This document shows positions 25,042-34,363 of a stretch of 64,000 nt of DNA, in pieces; position 1 is the stretch's first letter, and each line of letters opens with the position of its first letter. This stretch comes from Merdicola sp963557785. GTDB taxonomy: Bacteria; Bacillota; Clostridia; TANB77; CAG-508. The stretch spans positions 124,001 through 188,000 of the forward strand of contig CAUWBF010000002.1 in NCBI GenBank assembly GCA_963557785.1, given 5' to 3'. The notes beneath the pieces are model-generated. The model did no database searches and was not told the origin of the DNA. It worked only from the letters and a program-made list of their open reading frames with translations. The translations under genes were made by a program, and so were the position numbers.

Positions 25042-27120
25042 ATGGCAGATAAATTAATAATAGTTGAATCACCAGCTAAGGCTAATACAATAAAGAAATT
25101 TTTAGGTGGAAATGTAAAAGTAATTGCATCAATGGGTCATATAAGAGATTTACCTAAATCATCATTAGGTATAGACGTAGATAATGATTTCGAACCAAAA
25201 TATATAAATATTAGAGGAAAGGGAGATTTAATAAAATCTTTAAAGAAAGAAGCAAAGAATGCAAAAAAAGTTTATCTTGCAACTGACCCTGACCGCGAGG
25301 GAGAAGCTATAGCTTGGCATTTGGCACATATATTAGAAATTTCAGAAGAAGATATTTCAAGAGTAACATTTAATGAGATAACCAAAACAGCTGTACAAAA
25401 AGCAATTAAAGAACCAAGAAAAATAGATATAAATTTAGTTGATGCTCAACAAGCAAGAAGAGTTATAGATAGAATAGTTGGATACAAAATGAGTCCAGTT
25501 TTATGGAAAAAAGTAAAAAGAGGACTTTCAGCAGGAAGAGTTCAATCTGTAGCAGTAAAACTAATAGTAGATAGAGAAGAAGAAATAGAAAAATTTATTC
25601 CAAAAGAGTATTGGAACATATATGTTACTCTATCTGATAAAAGCACAAAAAAATCTTTTGAAGCAAAATTTTATGGAAAAGATAATAAAAAAATAGAAAT
25701 AAATTCTAAAAATCAAGTAGATAAAATTTTAGAAGATATAAAAAATGAGAAATATATAGTAAAAGATATTAAAAAAGGTGAAAAGAAAAGAACGCCAGCG
25801 CCTCCTTTTACAACTAGTACAATGCAACAAGAAGCTTCAAGAAAATTAGGATTCACATTAAAGAAAACAATGTCTGTAGCACAAGGATTATATGAAGGTG
25901 TCAAAATAGAAGGAAAAGGAACAGTTGGACTTATAACTTATATGAGAACTGACTCTACTAGAATTTCAGAAGAAGCAAGAAAAGCGATAAAAGAGCAAAT
26001 TATAAATAAATACGGAGAAGAGTACTATGAAAATAGATACTATAAAACAAAAGCAGATTCACAAGATGCTCATGAAGCTATAAGACCTACATATGCTGAT
26101 TTAGATCCAGATAAAATAAAAGCTTCTTTAACAAATGACCAATATAAATTATATAAACTAATTTATAATAGATTTACAGCAAGCCAAATGGCACCAGCTA
26201 TATACGATACAATTGCAGTAACTATAGATGTAAACAAGTATGATTTTAAAGCAAGTGGTCAATCAATTAAGTTTAAGGGATTTATGACTTTATATGTAGA
26301 AGGAACTGATGAGCAAGAAGAGGAAGAAAATAGTCAAATTCCTAAATTAGAACTTAATCAAGAATTAAAGAAAGAAAAGATAGATGCTAAACAAAGTTTT
26401 ACAGAGCCACCAGCAAGATACACAGAAGCAAGTTTAGTAAAAGCACTAGAAGAGAAAGGAATTGGAAGACCAAGTACTTATTCTCCTACTATAACAACTA
26501 TTTTAGAAAGAAGATACATTGAAAAAGTGCAGAAACAATTGATTCCTACAGATTTAGGAAAGATTGTTAACAAACTACTTACAGAAAATTTTGAAGATGT
26601 AATAAATGTTGAGTTTACCGCTAAAATAGAGGATGAATTTGATAATATTGCAGAAGGTAAAGAAGAATGGAAAAAAATGGTGAGAAACTTCTATGAACCA
26701 TTCGAAGTTGAAGTCGAAAAAGTAGAAAAAGAATTAGAACATGTTGAACTTGTGGAAGAAGTATCAGATGTACCATGTGAAAAATGTGGTAGAATGATGG
26801 TAATAAAATATGGTAGATATGGTAAATTTTTAGCATGTCCTGGATATCCAGAATGTAAAAATGCAAAACCTTTTGTAGAAACAATAGATGTACCTTGCCC
26901 AAAATGTGGTGCAAAAGTACAAATAAGAAAAACAAAAAGAAGAAGAAATTATTATATTTGTGAAAATAATCCAAATAGTTGTGACTATATTTCTTGGAAT
27001 AAACCAAAATTAGGGGAAGTATGGAATCCAGAAAATGAAGAAAAAGTAGAGACAGAAGAAAGAAAAGAAAAGAAGACGAGAACCAAAAAAAAGACAACAA
27101 CTAAAAAAACAAAAAAATAA
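25042..27120 (+). CDS. topA: DNA topoisomerase I
   Basis: Type IA topoisomerase that relaxes negative supercoils. It begins ADKLIIVESPAKANTIKKFLGG (TOPRIM), has DPDREGEAIAWHL with the acidic metal-binding residues and the active-site tyrosine in YMRTDSTR. C-terminal zinc fingers are CEKCGRMM...CPGYPEC and CPKCGAK...C...C, followed by a lysine-rich tail. The ATG at 25042 with AAAGGAG 6 bases upstream is chosen over the in-frame ATG at 25015, which would lie at the transcription start. About 692 residues. A dprA gene, often upstream in Firmicutes, is absent. Confidence 0.96.
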   Translation: MADKLIIVESPAKANTIKKFLGGNVKVIASMGHIRDLPKSSLGIDVDNDFEPKYINIRGKGDLIKSLKKEAKNAKKVYLATDPDREGEAIAWHLAHILEISEEDISRVTFNEITKTAVQKAIKEPRKIDINLVDAQQARRVIDRIVGYKMSPVLWKKVKRGLSAGRVQSVAVKLIVDREEEIEKFIPKEYWNIYVTLSDKSTKKSFEAKFYGKDNKKIEINSKNQVDKILEDIKNEKYIVKDIKKGEKKRTPAPPFTTSTMQQEASRKLGFTLKKTMSVAQGLYEGVKIEGKGTVGLITYMRTDSTRISEEARKAIKEQIINKYGEEYYENRYYKTKADSQDAHEAIRPTYADLDPDKIKASLTNDQYKLYKLIYNRFTASQMAPAIYDTIAVTIDVNKYDFKASGQSIKFKGFMTLYVEGTDEQEEEENSQIPKLELNQELKKEKIDAKQSFTEPPARYTEASLVKALEEKGIGRPSTYSPTITTILERRYIEKVQKQLIPTDLGKIVNKLLTENFEDVINVEFTAKIEDEFDNIAEGKEEWKKMVRNFYEPFEVEVEKVEKELEHVELVEEVSDVPCEKCGRMMVIKYGRYGKFLACPGYPECKNAKPFVETIDVPCPKCGAKVQIRKTKRRRNYYICENNPNSCDYISWNKPKLGEVWNPENEEKVETEERKEKKTRTKKKTTTKKTKK

Positions 27121-27137
27121 ATTTGATATAATAACTT

Positions 27138-27168
27138 AAAAACTCTAGCAATGAAAGCTAGAGTTTTT
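27138..27168 (+). terminator. Terminator of topA
   Basis: AAAAACTCTAGC (27138-27149) pairs with GCTAGAGTTTTT (27157-27168), a 7-nt loop and T-run. Confidence 0.85.
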
Positions 27169-27178
27169 AATATTGCTA

Positions 27179-27207
27179 TTGTTAATTTTTTAAAAATATA
27201 GTATAAT
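27179..27207 (+). promoter_or_regulatory. Promoter of the SNF2 helicase gene
   Basis: TTGTTA (27179-27184), 17-nt spacer, TATAAT (27202-27207). Confidence 0.65.
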
Positions 27208-27240
27208 AACTATTTGAAAATCGAAGATAGGGGTTAATAT

Positions 27241-30200
27241 ATGTTTGTAAGTGATGAAATTGTAAATGAATTATATGAAGGAGCAGGAGAAACTAGATAT
27301 AAGAAGGCAGACAATTTGCATAAAAATTCAAAAGTAAAGATAACAAAAGTTATTTATGAGAATAAAAATAACTTTGATTTGCATGGAGTAGTTACTGATA
27401 ATGAAACTACATACGACACATATATAAATGTAAAATCAGGAGAGATTGAAAATTTAGAATGTACATGTCCAGATAATAATAAAAATTATTGTACATGTGC
27501 TCATATATTAGCAACTATGTTAGAATTTGTAAATAATAGTGTTTATGAAGAATTATATGCTGGTGCAGCAAGATTAGAAAAGAAAAGCGAAAATGTAAGA
27601 AAAAATGTTGATTATAGAAGTTTTAAACAAATATTAAATACTTTTTATAATGATGAAATAGAAATAGAAGCTAAAAATGATGATATAGTTAAAGGAAATC
27701 ATAAGATTAAGATATATCCTAAAATAATCTTCGATAAATTCTATAAAGAGATAAAAATAGAGTTTAAATTAGGAGAAGAAAAACTATATAAAATTAAAAG
27801 TTTACCAGAATTCTATGAGAAATTCCTTAATAAAGAAAAAGGAAAATATGGATCAAAACTAGAATTTGTTCATACAAAAGAAAACTTTGATGAATCAAGT
27901 CAAGAATTATTAGATTTTATATTAAAGCATGCAGAAATAATAAAATATGTAAATAGCAGTGGAAATGCTGGATATAGATATTATGGAAAAGTTTTAAGTG
28001 ATAATTGTATTATATTAAGTAATACTGCAATGGATGAATTTTTTGCAATGGTGCAAGGAAGAATAATTGAATTTCAAGAAGATGGAGAAGTAAAAGAAGT
28101 TGAATTTATAGAAGAAGCTCCAGACATAAAATTCAATTTAGAGCAAATAAATATGGATGAGTTTATTTTAGAGCCAACTATAGAATCATTTGATTATTCT
28201 ATATTAGAAGGAAAAGAATATATATATATATTATTAGAAAATAAACTATATAAAACAGATAAAGAATATAAAAATACAGTTTTAAAATTATTAGATGTAT
28301 TTAAAAAGAATTTTACAAGAGAAATCAAATTTAGTAAAAAAGAGTTGCCAGATTTTTTCTCTCTAGTAGTTCCAAAGCTGAACAACAGTATAATTATTAA
28401 AGAAATAGACTCAGAAATAACAGAGAAATATATCCCAAAAGAACTAAATGTCAAAATATATTTAGACTATGATAAAAACAATTATATTGTTGCCGAAACA
28501 AAATTTGCTTATGGAGATATAGAGTTTAATCCTTTAAATGTAGAAAAAATACCAAATGTTGCAAGAAATATTGTACAAGAAACAAATGCTTTAAATATGT
28601 TTAGAAAAACCGGATTTTTATTAGATACAAGTAACTTAAGATTTATTCTAGTAAATGATGATGCAATATATAATTTCTTAGCAAATGAAATAGAACTATA
28701 TATGCAAAAATTTGAAGTACTTGTAACAGATAATTTTAAAACAAAAGAAATTAGACAACCGAAACTTGGAAATATTGGTGTTAAAGTTGAAAATAATCTT
28801 TTAAATATTGATTTAACTGGACTAGATTTTGATAGAAATGAATTAAAAGAAATTTTAAATAAATATAATATAAGAAAAAAATATCATAGATTAAAAGATG
28901 GTAGCTTTATAGATCTAGAAAAAAGTGAAGATATTAAATTTTTAAGTAGTTTAGAAGCAGGTATGGATGTAGACTATAAAGACTTAGAAAGTGGAAAAAT
29001 AAAAGTTCCAATGTATAGAACTTTATATTTAAATAAATTATTAGAAAATATAAATGGAGTTGAAATACAAAAAAATCAAGAATATAAAGAACTAGTAAAT
29101 AATATATCAAGTAAACAAGAATATGAAGATGTAAAAATACCAGAAGGACTTAAATGTAAATTAAGATATTATCAAAAAACAGGATATAAATGGTTAAAGA
29201 TACTAGAACAATATAAATTGGGTGGAATACTTGCTGATGATATGGGACTTGGAAAAACAGTTCAAGTATTAGCATTATTATTAGATTATAAAGAAAATGA
29301 AAATCATCCTTTACCTTCTATAGTAATTACGCCAAGTTCTCTTGCACTAAACTGGAAAAGTGAAATAGAGAAATTTACAGATGGAATGAAAGTTCTAGTA
29401 ATGGGAGGTACTTTAGAAGATAGAAGGAAAAAAATAGATAATATAAATAATTATGATTTAATAATAACTTCATATGATTTATTAAAAAGAGATATTGAAT
29501 ATTATGAAGAAAAAAATTATATATTTAAATATCAAATAGCAGATGAAGCTCAATACATAAAAAATAGTAATACACAAAATGCAAAAGCATTAAAAAGCAT
29601 AAATGCACAAATAAAATTTGCTTTGACAGGTACGCCAATAGAAAATTCGTTAGCAGAACTATGGTCTATATTTGACTATATAATGCCAGGATATTTATTT
29701 ACTTATAAGAAATTTAAGCAATTATATGAAATTCCAATTATAAAAGACAATGATCAAAATATGATAAATAAACTAAAAATGATGATAGAACCATTTGTTT
29801 TAAGAAGAGTAAAAAAAGAAGTTCTTAAGGAACTACCTGAAAAAAGTGTAACTATTTTAAATAGTGAAATGGAAGGTGAGCAACTAAAAATATATATGTC
29901 ATATCTAGCTCAAGCTAGAAATGAGGCTATTCAAGAAATAAATAATAATGGAATAGAAAAATCACAAATAAAAATATTAGCATTACTTACTAGACTTAGA
30001 CAAATATGTTGTCATCCATCATTATTTATAGAAAATTATACAGGTGAAAGTAGTAAATTGAATCAATGTATAGAAATAGTTAAAGATGCAGTAAAAGGTG
30101 GACACAAAATATTGATTTTCTCTGGATATACTTCTATGTTTAATATAATAGAAGGAAATCTTAATAAAGAAGGAATAAAATATTATAAATTAACAGGAAA

Positions 30201-30561
30201 AACTAAAGTCGATGAAAGAGTGTCACTAGTAGAAGATTTCAATAATAATGAAGATGTAAAAGTATTTTTGATTTCACTAAAAGCTGGTGGAACAGGATTA
30301 AATCTAATTGGAGCGGATATGGTAATACATTATGATCCTTGGTGGAATATGTCAGCAGAAAATCAAGCTACAGATAGAGCATATAGAATTGGTCAAAAGA
30401 ATAATGTTCAAGTATATAAATTAATAACAAAGAATTCAATAGAGGAAAAAATATATAATTTGCAAGAAAAGAAATCAAAACTAATAGATAGTATGTTAAG
30501 TACAGAAACAACGTTTATTAATAAACTTTCAAAAGAGGATATTATGAATTTGTTTAATTAA
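27241..30561 (+). CDS. SWIM zinc-finger SNF2-family helicase
   Basis: 1106-residue ATPase of the bacterial SNF2/RapA-like group. A SWIM zinc finger, CTC...CAH (about 74-88), is followed by a long bacterial SNF2-associated middle region. The helicase core has Walker A GGILADDMGLGKT (661-673), the DEAQ box (768-771), TGTPIENS, and a C-terminal half ending with AYRIGQKNNVQVYKLI. Such proteins are thought to move on DNA or remodel protein-nucleic acid complexes; their targets are unknown. trmFO follows after 18 bp, so the two are probably cotranscribed. No methylase or nuclease neighbour suggests a defence system. Confidence 0.9.
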   Translation: MFVSDEIVNELYEGAGETRYKKADNLHKNSKVKITKVIYENKNNFDLHGVVTDNETTYDTYINVKSGEIENLECTCPDNNKNYCTCAHILATMLEFVNNSVYEELYAGAARLEKKSENVRKNVDYRSFKQILNTFYNDEIEIEAKNDDIVKGNHKIKIYPKIIFDKFYKEIKIEFKLGEEKLYKIKSLPEFYEKFLNKEKGKYGSKLEFVHTKENFDESSQELLDFILKHAEIIKYVNSSGNAGYRYYGKVLSDNCIILSNTAMDEFFAMVQGRIIEFQEDGEVKEVEFIEEAPDIKFNLEQINMDEFILEPTIESFDYSILEGKEYIYILLENKLYKTDKEYKNTVLKLLDVFKKNFTREIKFSKKELPDFFSLVVPKLNNSIIIKEIDSEITEKYIPKELNVKIYLDYDKNNYIVAETKFAYGDIEFNPLNVEKIPNVARNIVQETNALNMFRKTGFLLDTSNLRFILVNDDAIYNFLANEIELYMQKFEVLVTDNFKTKEIRQPKLGNIGVKVENNLLNIDLTGLDFDRNELKEILNKYNIRKKYHRLKDGSFIDLEKSEDIKFLSSLEAGMDVDYKDLESGKIKVPMYRTLYLNKLLENINGVEIQKNQEYKELVNNISSKQEYEDVKIPEGLKCKLRYYQKTGYKWLKILEQYKLGGILADDMGLGKTVQVLALLLDYKENENHPLPSIVITPSSLALNWKSEIEKFTDGMKVLVMGGTLEDRRKKIDNINNYDLIITSYDLLKRDIEYYEEKNYIFKYQIADEAQYIKNSNTQNAKALKSINAQIKFALTGTPIENSLAELWSIFDYIMPGYLFTYKKFKQLYEIPIIKDNDQNMINKLKMMIEPFVLRRVKKEVLKELPEKSVTILNSEMEGEQLKIYMSYLAQARNEAIQEINNNGIEKSQIKILALLTRLRQICCHPSLFIENYTGESSKLNQCIEIVKDAVKGGHKILIFSGYTSMFNIIEGNLNKEGIKYYKLTGKTKVDERVSLVEDFNNNEDVKVFLISLKAGGTGLNLIGADMVIHYDPWWNMSAENQATDRAYRIGQKNNVQVYKLITKNSIEEKIYNLQEKKSKLIDSMLSTETTFINKLSKEDIMNLFN

Positions 30562-30579
30562 TATTGAAGGGAATAAAAA

Positions 30580-31878
30580 ATGAAAGATTATATAACAATT
30601 ATTGGTGGTGGGTTAGCTGGAACGGAGGCTGCCTACCAAGTTGCTAAAAGAGGAATTAAAGTAAAATTATATGAAATGAAACCTATAAAATTTTCACCTG
30701 CACATACTAATGAAAATTTGGCAGAAATAGTTTGTAGCAATTCGTTTAAATCTAATCTGCATACTAGTGCATGTGGACTGCTAAAAGAAGAATTAAGAAA
30801 AATGGATTCATTATTATTAAAAGTTGCAGAAGAAACAAAGGTGCCAGCTGGGCAAGCTTTAGCTGTAGATAGAGAATTATTTGCAAAAAGAGTAACTGAA
30901 GAGATAAAAAACAATCCAAATATCGAAGTTATAAATAAAGAGATAACAGATTTAGAAGAATTTCAGGATGAAATAATTATTATTGCAACAGGGCCATTAA
31001 CTTCAGATGCATTTGCAGAATACATAGGTAAATTAACAGGAATAGATAAAATGTATTTTTATGATGCAGCAGCTCCAATAGTAACTAAGGATAGCATAAA
31101 TTTCGATATAGCATTTTGGGGAGATAGATACGGAAAAGGTGACTCAAATTATATTAATTTACCAATGGATAAAGAGGAATATAAAATATTTTATAATGAA
31201 TTAGTAAATGCAGAAGTAGTGGAATTACATCAATTTGAAAAGAAAGAAATTTTTGAAGGATGTATGCCAGTTGAAGTTATGGCCAAAAGAGGAGAAGATA
31301 CTTTAAGATTTGGACCATTAAAACCAGTAGGATTTACAGATCCGAGAACAGGAAAAAGGCCATATGCAATAGTACAATTAAGACAAGATGATGAAAATGG
31401 ATCTATATTTAATTTAGTGGGATTTCAAACAAATTTAAAATTTGGAGAGCAAAAAAGAGTATTTAGATTGATACCAGGTTTAGAAAATGCTGAATTTGTA
31501 AAATATGGAGTAATGCATAGAAATACGTATATAAATTCTACTAAACTATTAGATAATACTTATTGTTTAAAACAAAACAATAATATATTTTTTGCCGGAC
31601 AGATAACAGGAGTAGAAGGATATATAGAATCTATTATGTCTGGATTAATAGCAGGAATAAATGCAGTAAACAAACTATTAGATAAACCTAAATTTATATT
31701 ATCTGAAGAAACAATGAGTGGAGCAATAACAAAATATATATCTACGAGTAATGAAAAATTTCAACCTATGAATGCTAATTTTGGAATACTTCCACAGCTT
31801 GACGAAAAAATAAAAGATAAAAAAATAAAATATGGAAAATTAGCAGATAGAGCTTTAGAAAAATTAAATTGCATATAA
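30580..31878 (+). CDS. trmFO: tRNA (uracil-54-C5) methyltransferase, folate/FAD-dependent
   Basis: Flavoenzyme that makes ribothymidine 54 in the tRNA T-loop with methylene-tetrahydrofolate as carbon donor. FAD motif GGGLAGTEAA (9-18). The cysteine in VCSNSFKS (Cys52) and the one in EGCMPVE (about 228) match the two functional cysteines known in the family. 432 residues, normal. GAAGGGA precedes the ATG. In many Firmicutes it follows topA directly; here the helicase gene lies between them. Confidence 0.95.
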   Translation: MKDYITIIGGGLAGTEAAYQVAKRGIKVKLYEMKPIKFSPAHTNENLAEIVCSNSFKSNLHTSACGLLKEELRKMDSLLLKVAEETKVPAGQALAVDRELFAKRVTEEIKNNPNIEVINKEITDLEEFQDEIIIIATGPLTSDAFAEYIGKLTGIDKMYFYDAAAPIVTKDSINFDIAFWGDRYGKGDSNYINLPMDKEEYKIFYNELVNAEVVELHQFEKKEIFEGCMPVEVMAKRGEDTLRFGPLKPVGFTDPRTGKRPYAIVQLRQDDENGSIFNLVGFQTNLKFGEQKRVFRLIPGLENAEFVKYGVMHRNTYINSTKLLDNTYCLKQNNNIFFAGQITGVEGYIESIMSGLIAGINAVNKLLDKPKFILSEETMSGAITKYISTSNEKFQPMNANFGILPQLDEKIKDKKIKYGKLADRALEKLNCI

Positions 31879-31892
31879 TGATATTTAATAAT

Positions 31893-31920
31893 AAAACGCA
31901 AAAATCTTTTTTTGCGTTTT
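31893..31920 (+). terminator. Terminator of trmFO
   Basis: AAAACGCAAAAA (31893-31904) pairs with TTTTTGCGTTTT (31909-31920) with a 4-nt loop. Confidence 0.8.
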
Positions 31921-31998
31921 ATATTGATTTATTAGGAAAAATATAGTAAAATAGAATTAGTAATTTTAGGTTTACAAAAGTTAACATAAGAAAAAAGA

Positions 31999-32037
31999 GA
32001 GGAGGATATCTTATTTTTAAGATATATAACTAATATG
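31999..32037 (+). promoter_or_regulatory. Structured Shine-Dalgarno spacer before the 65-aa coil gene
   Basis: GAGGAGG (31999-32005) lies 29 bases before the ATG, too far for normal use. Between them ATATCTTA/TAAGATAT (32006-32013, 32018-32025) forms an 8-bp hairpin. Folding it leaves 9 bases between SD and start. Confidence 0.55.
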
Positions 32038-32232
32038 AATGAAAATATAAAAGAACTAATGAAAACAAAAGAGGAAATATTAAAACAATTAGAGGAAATA
32101 AATAAAAATATAACACAAGAAGATTTAAAAAATGCATCTGTAGAAGAGTTAGCAGAATATACAAAATTAACATTGGAAATACAAAAAAAATTAGCAGTTA
32201 TAGAAGCTATAGAAAAATCAAATAATATGTAA
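32035..32232 (+). CDS. Small coiled-coil protein
   Basis: 65-residue hydrophilic, wholly helical protein (MNENIKELMKTKEEILKQLEEINKNI...) with heptad-like leucine and isoleucine spacing and no membrane helix. No family recognised. It precedes the larger coiled-coil gene by 50 bp. A similar pairing, a roughly 50-residue charged protein followed by a long coiled-coil protein, occurs at 42017-43301. Normal codon use and a distant SD with an intervening hairpin support translation. Confidence 0.65.
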   Translation: MNENIKELMKTKEEILKQLEEINKNITQEDLKNASVEELAEYTKLTLEIQKKLAVIEAIEKSNNM

Positions 32233-32240
32233 AAATGAAA

Positions 32241-32285
32241 GGTAGGTGGACCTATAATAGCTAGTCTATTATAGATTAATTTATG
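32241..32285 (+). promoter_or_regulatory. Structured Shine-Dalgarno spacer before the 484-aa coil gene
   Basis: GGTAGGTGG (32241-32249) lies 33 bases before the ATG at 32283. CTATAATA/TATTATAG (32252-32259, 32267-32274) forms an 8-bp hairpin between them; folding leaves about 10 bases. An in-frame TAA at 32277 excludes an earlier start in this frame. Confidence 0.6.
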
Positions 32286-33737
32286 GATTTAAGAACAGGA
32301 AATGAACAATTAAGAAGGGTAAATGTAAGAATTGATTCATTAATAGAAGACATAAGAACAGAGTTATTAGCAAGAGATGATGTATCAAAAGAATTAAGTG
32401 ATGGAAAAGTTCATTCTTTATTAAGATATATAGCTAATCCATTAAAAAACATATCAATTGATGGAAATGAAATGATGTTAGATGATATGTTAGATTTATA
32501 CGATTTAGTTATAGGCGAATTAGATCAAATTATTAAAGACAAAAAGTATTCTGATGAAAAAGCTTTAAGTAAATCAGAAATAGAAACTTTTGAAAAAGCA
32601 AGAGATATATTAAAAACTGATAAAGAAAATGGTATAGATGTAGTAGACCAAGTGTATACAGAAATTATACAAGAACATAGATCAGGAAAATTAGAAAAAA
32701 CATATATTGGAAGAAAAATAGCAGAAAATAAAGAAATAGATGAAATTAATCAAAAAATATATGCTTTAGGAACTGATATATCTCATTCATTAAGACCAAC
32801 ACTAGATTTAATAGATAAATTATCACCTGAATTTGATTTATTTGTAGATGCTGAGAATGCTTTTATTAAGCTTGATAAAATAGATAAAAAATTAGCACAA
32901 ATTGCTTCAGAAAGATCAAACCCAGATTTATCAGAAAAAGAAATAGAAGCTTTAGAAATAGCTGAAGAATCTTGGTTATCAACTAAAATTGATATTATTA
33001 TAGATAGCAATCCAGAATTTAAAAAAGAGGAATATGCCCAAGAAGAAAATGAAAGTTTAGCAAGTTATGCAGAAAGATTACATACAGCACTTAGCGTACA
33101 AAGATTAAGTAATGAAGAATTATTAATACAAAAAATATCTAATGTATATGGAGATAAGATAAATATTGCAGAATTTGATTCAGCCTCAAAAACATATATA
33201 CTAAAAGAAGTTAATTTTAAAGATAGATATTTTGATAAAACAGCAGAAGGTGAAAGACCAAGTAATGAAGAACTAAAGGATTTTGCAAGAAAAATAAGAG
33301 GAGATTTAGAAGAACTTCAAACAGCTGTTGATTCTAAAATAGATGAAAAAACAGAATTAGAATCTCAAAAAGCTGAACTTGAAGCAGAAATAGAAGAAGA
33401 AATCAAAACTTCTACATTATCAGTAGTACCTTATGTTGAAAGAAATGATGGAAAAGAATTATCAGCATTTGCAAAATGGGGACAAAGAATGGCATTTAGA
33501 TTTAAAAATCCAGAAGTTATGTTTGTTGGTAAAAAAGGCGTAGAAGATGCTATGTGCAAGGCTAAAATAAAAAATGCTACAATAGAACTTGATAGAACAA
33601 GATTATTACAAGATGTAGAAAGAAAACAAAATAAATTCAAAGAAAAATATGCAGTCAAAACAAAAGTGAAATCTAACATATATAAAGCTTGGGATAAGAA
33701 TAGAATTCCAAATTCAAGAGAAGATAGATCAAGATAA
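32283..33737 (+). CDS. Long coiled-coil protein of unknown function
   Basis: 484-residue acidic, mostly helical protein with no signal peptide or membrane span. Coiled-coil stretches are likely at about 100-180, 190-240 and 330-380 (KIDEKTELESQKAELEAEIEEEIK). A basic C-terminal part (about 400-484) contains AKWGQRMAFRFKNPEVMFVGKKG and ends REDRSR. No catalytic motif seen. It shares layout with the 42171-43301 protein (acidic coils, basic end, DRS near the C-terminus), perhaps cytoskeletal or scaffold proteins. Function unknown. Confidence 0.75.
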   Translation: MDLRTGNEQLRRVNVRIDSLIEDIRTELLARDDVSKELSDGKVHSLLRYIANPLKNISIDGNEMMLDDMLDLYDLVIGELDQIIKDKKYSDEKALSKSEIETFEKARDILKTDKENGIDVVDQVYTEIIQEHRSGKLEKTYIGRKIAENKEIDEINQKIYALGTDISHSLRPTLDLIDKLSPEFDLFVDAENAFIKLDKIDKKLAQIASERSNPDLSEKEIEALEIAEESWLSTKIDIIIDSNPEFKKEEYAQEENESLASYAERLHTALSVQRLSNEELLIQKISNVYGDKINIAEFDSASKTYILKEVNFKDRYFDKTAEGERPSNEELKDFARKIRGDLEELQTAVDSKIDEKTELESQKAELEAEIEEEIKTSTLSVVPYVERNDGKELSAFAKWGQRMAFRFKNPEVMFVGKKGVEDAMCKAKIKNATIELDRTRLLQDVERKQNKFKEKYAVKTKVKSNIYKAWDKNRIPNSREDRSR

Positions 33738-33743
33738 TGATGA

Positions 33744-33770
33744 AAACCACCTTATAAAAGGTGGTTTCTT
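33744..33770 (+). terminator. Terminator of the coiled-coil gene
   Basis: AAACCACCTT (33744-33753) pairs with AAGGTGGTTT (33758-33767), then CTTTATT. Confidence 0.75.
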
Positions 33771-33792
33771 TATTACTAAGAGGCTACATAAT

Positions 33793-33821
33793 TTGATTTT
33801 GGTCATAATATATGGTATAAT
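33793..33821 (+). promoter_or_regulatory. Promoter of the 81-aa membrane protein gene
   Basis: TTGATT (33793-33798), 17-nt spacer, TATAAT (33816-33821). Confidence 0.65.
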
Positions 33822-33899
33822 AATAAGTGATAACCTTAAATTGGTTACAAGTTTTAAGAACTCATAACAAACAAAAAATATAAACAGGAGGTAAATGTT

Positions 33900-34145
33900 A
33901 TGCGAGTTATTAAAAATGTATTTCGGTCAAGGATCACGTGGTTCATTATTGGAATCTTAGTTGGGGTATTGGTAATTCCTCATATCCCGGCGGGTAGTGT
34001 AGGCAATGTACTTAAGTTTGTCTGGTCTCAGAAATGGGGCGTGCTTATCGGAGTTGGTGTAATTATTCTTATATCAAGAGTCAAAAGAGGTTTTGGCTTC
34101 AAGATAGTAAGAACTAATCACCACGATGAAGAGCCAAGAAGATAA
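33900..34145 (+). CDS. Small membrane protein with atypical base composition
   Basis: 81 residues with a basic N-terminus, two membrane helices (about 13-27 and 46-60) and a charged tail ending HHDEEPRR. No family recognised. Codons such as CGG, CCC, GGG, GGC, ATC and CAC are frequent, unlike the AT-rich neighbours, so the gene may be a recent arrival. It has its own promoter, an AGGAGG site and a terminator, so it is a self-contained expression unit placed just before the str operon. Confidence 0.75.
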   Translation: MRVIKNVFRSRITWFIIGILVGVLVIPHIPAGSVGNVLKFVWSQKWGVLIGVGVIILISRVKRGFGFKIVRTNHHDEEPRR

Positions 34146-34172
34146 CAAAGTAGATAGCCAATAAGTAAGACC

Positions 34173-34200
34173 AAAGGAGCTGATTTATCAGCTCCTTTTT
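34173..34200 (+). terminator. Terminator of the small membrane protein gene
   Basis: AAAGGAGCTGA (34173-34183) pairs with TCAGCTCCTTT (34188-34198), a 4-nt loop, then T-run. Confidence 0.88.
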
Positions 34201-34258
34201 GCTGTATTTTTAATAAAATTTTGACAGAAAAAAATACCAACAAATTACTTAGAAATCA

Positions 34259-34287
34259 TTGACTTATAAGGGAAACAGTGATAAAAT
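34259..34287 (+). promoter_or_regulatory. Promoter of the str operon
   Basis: TTGACT (34259-34264), 17-nt spacer, TAAAAT (34282-34287), 76 bp before rpsL. Confidence 0.75.
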
Positions 34288-34363
34288 ATTAACGTTAGTG
34301 ATGTAAATTGACGATATTATGCCAATACATCAATTTTAATTTATTATAGGAGGTGAAATTTAA

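Noticed and set aside
27241..31878. SNF2 helicase as part of a phage-defence system
   Set aside because: The neighbours are topA and trmFO. No methylase, nuclease or DISARM-type partner is present, and the SWIM/SNF2 type is common as a stand-alone gene.
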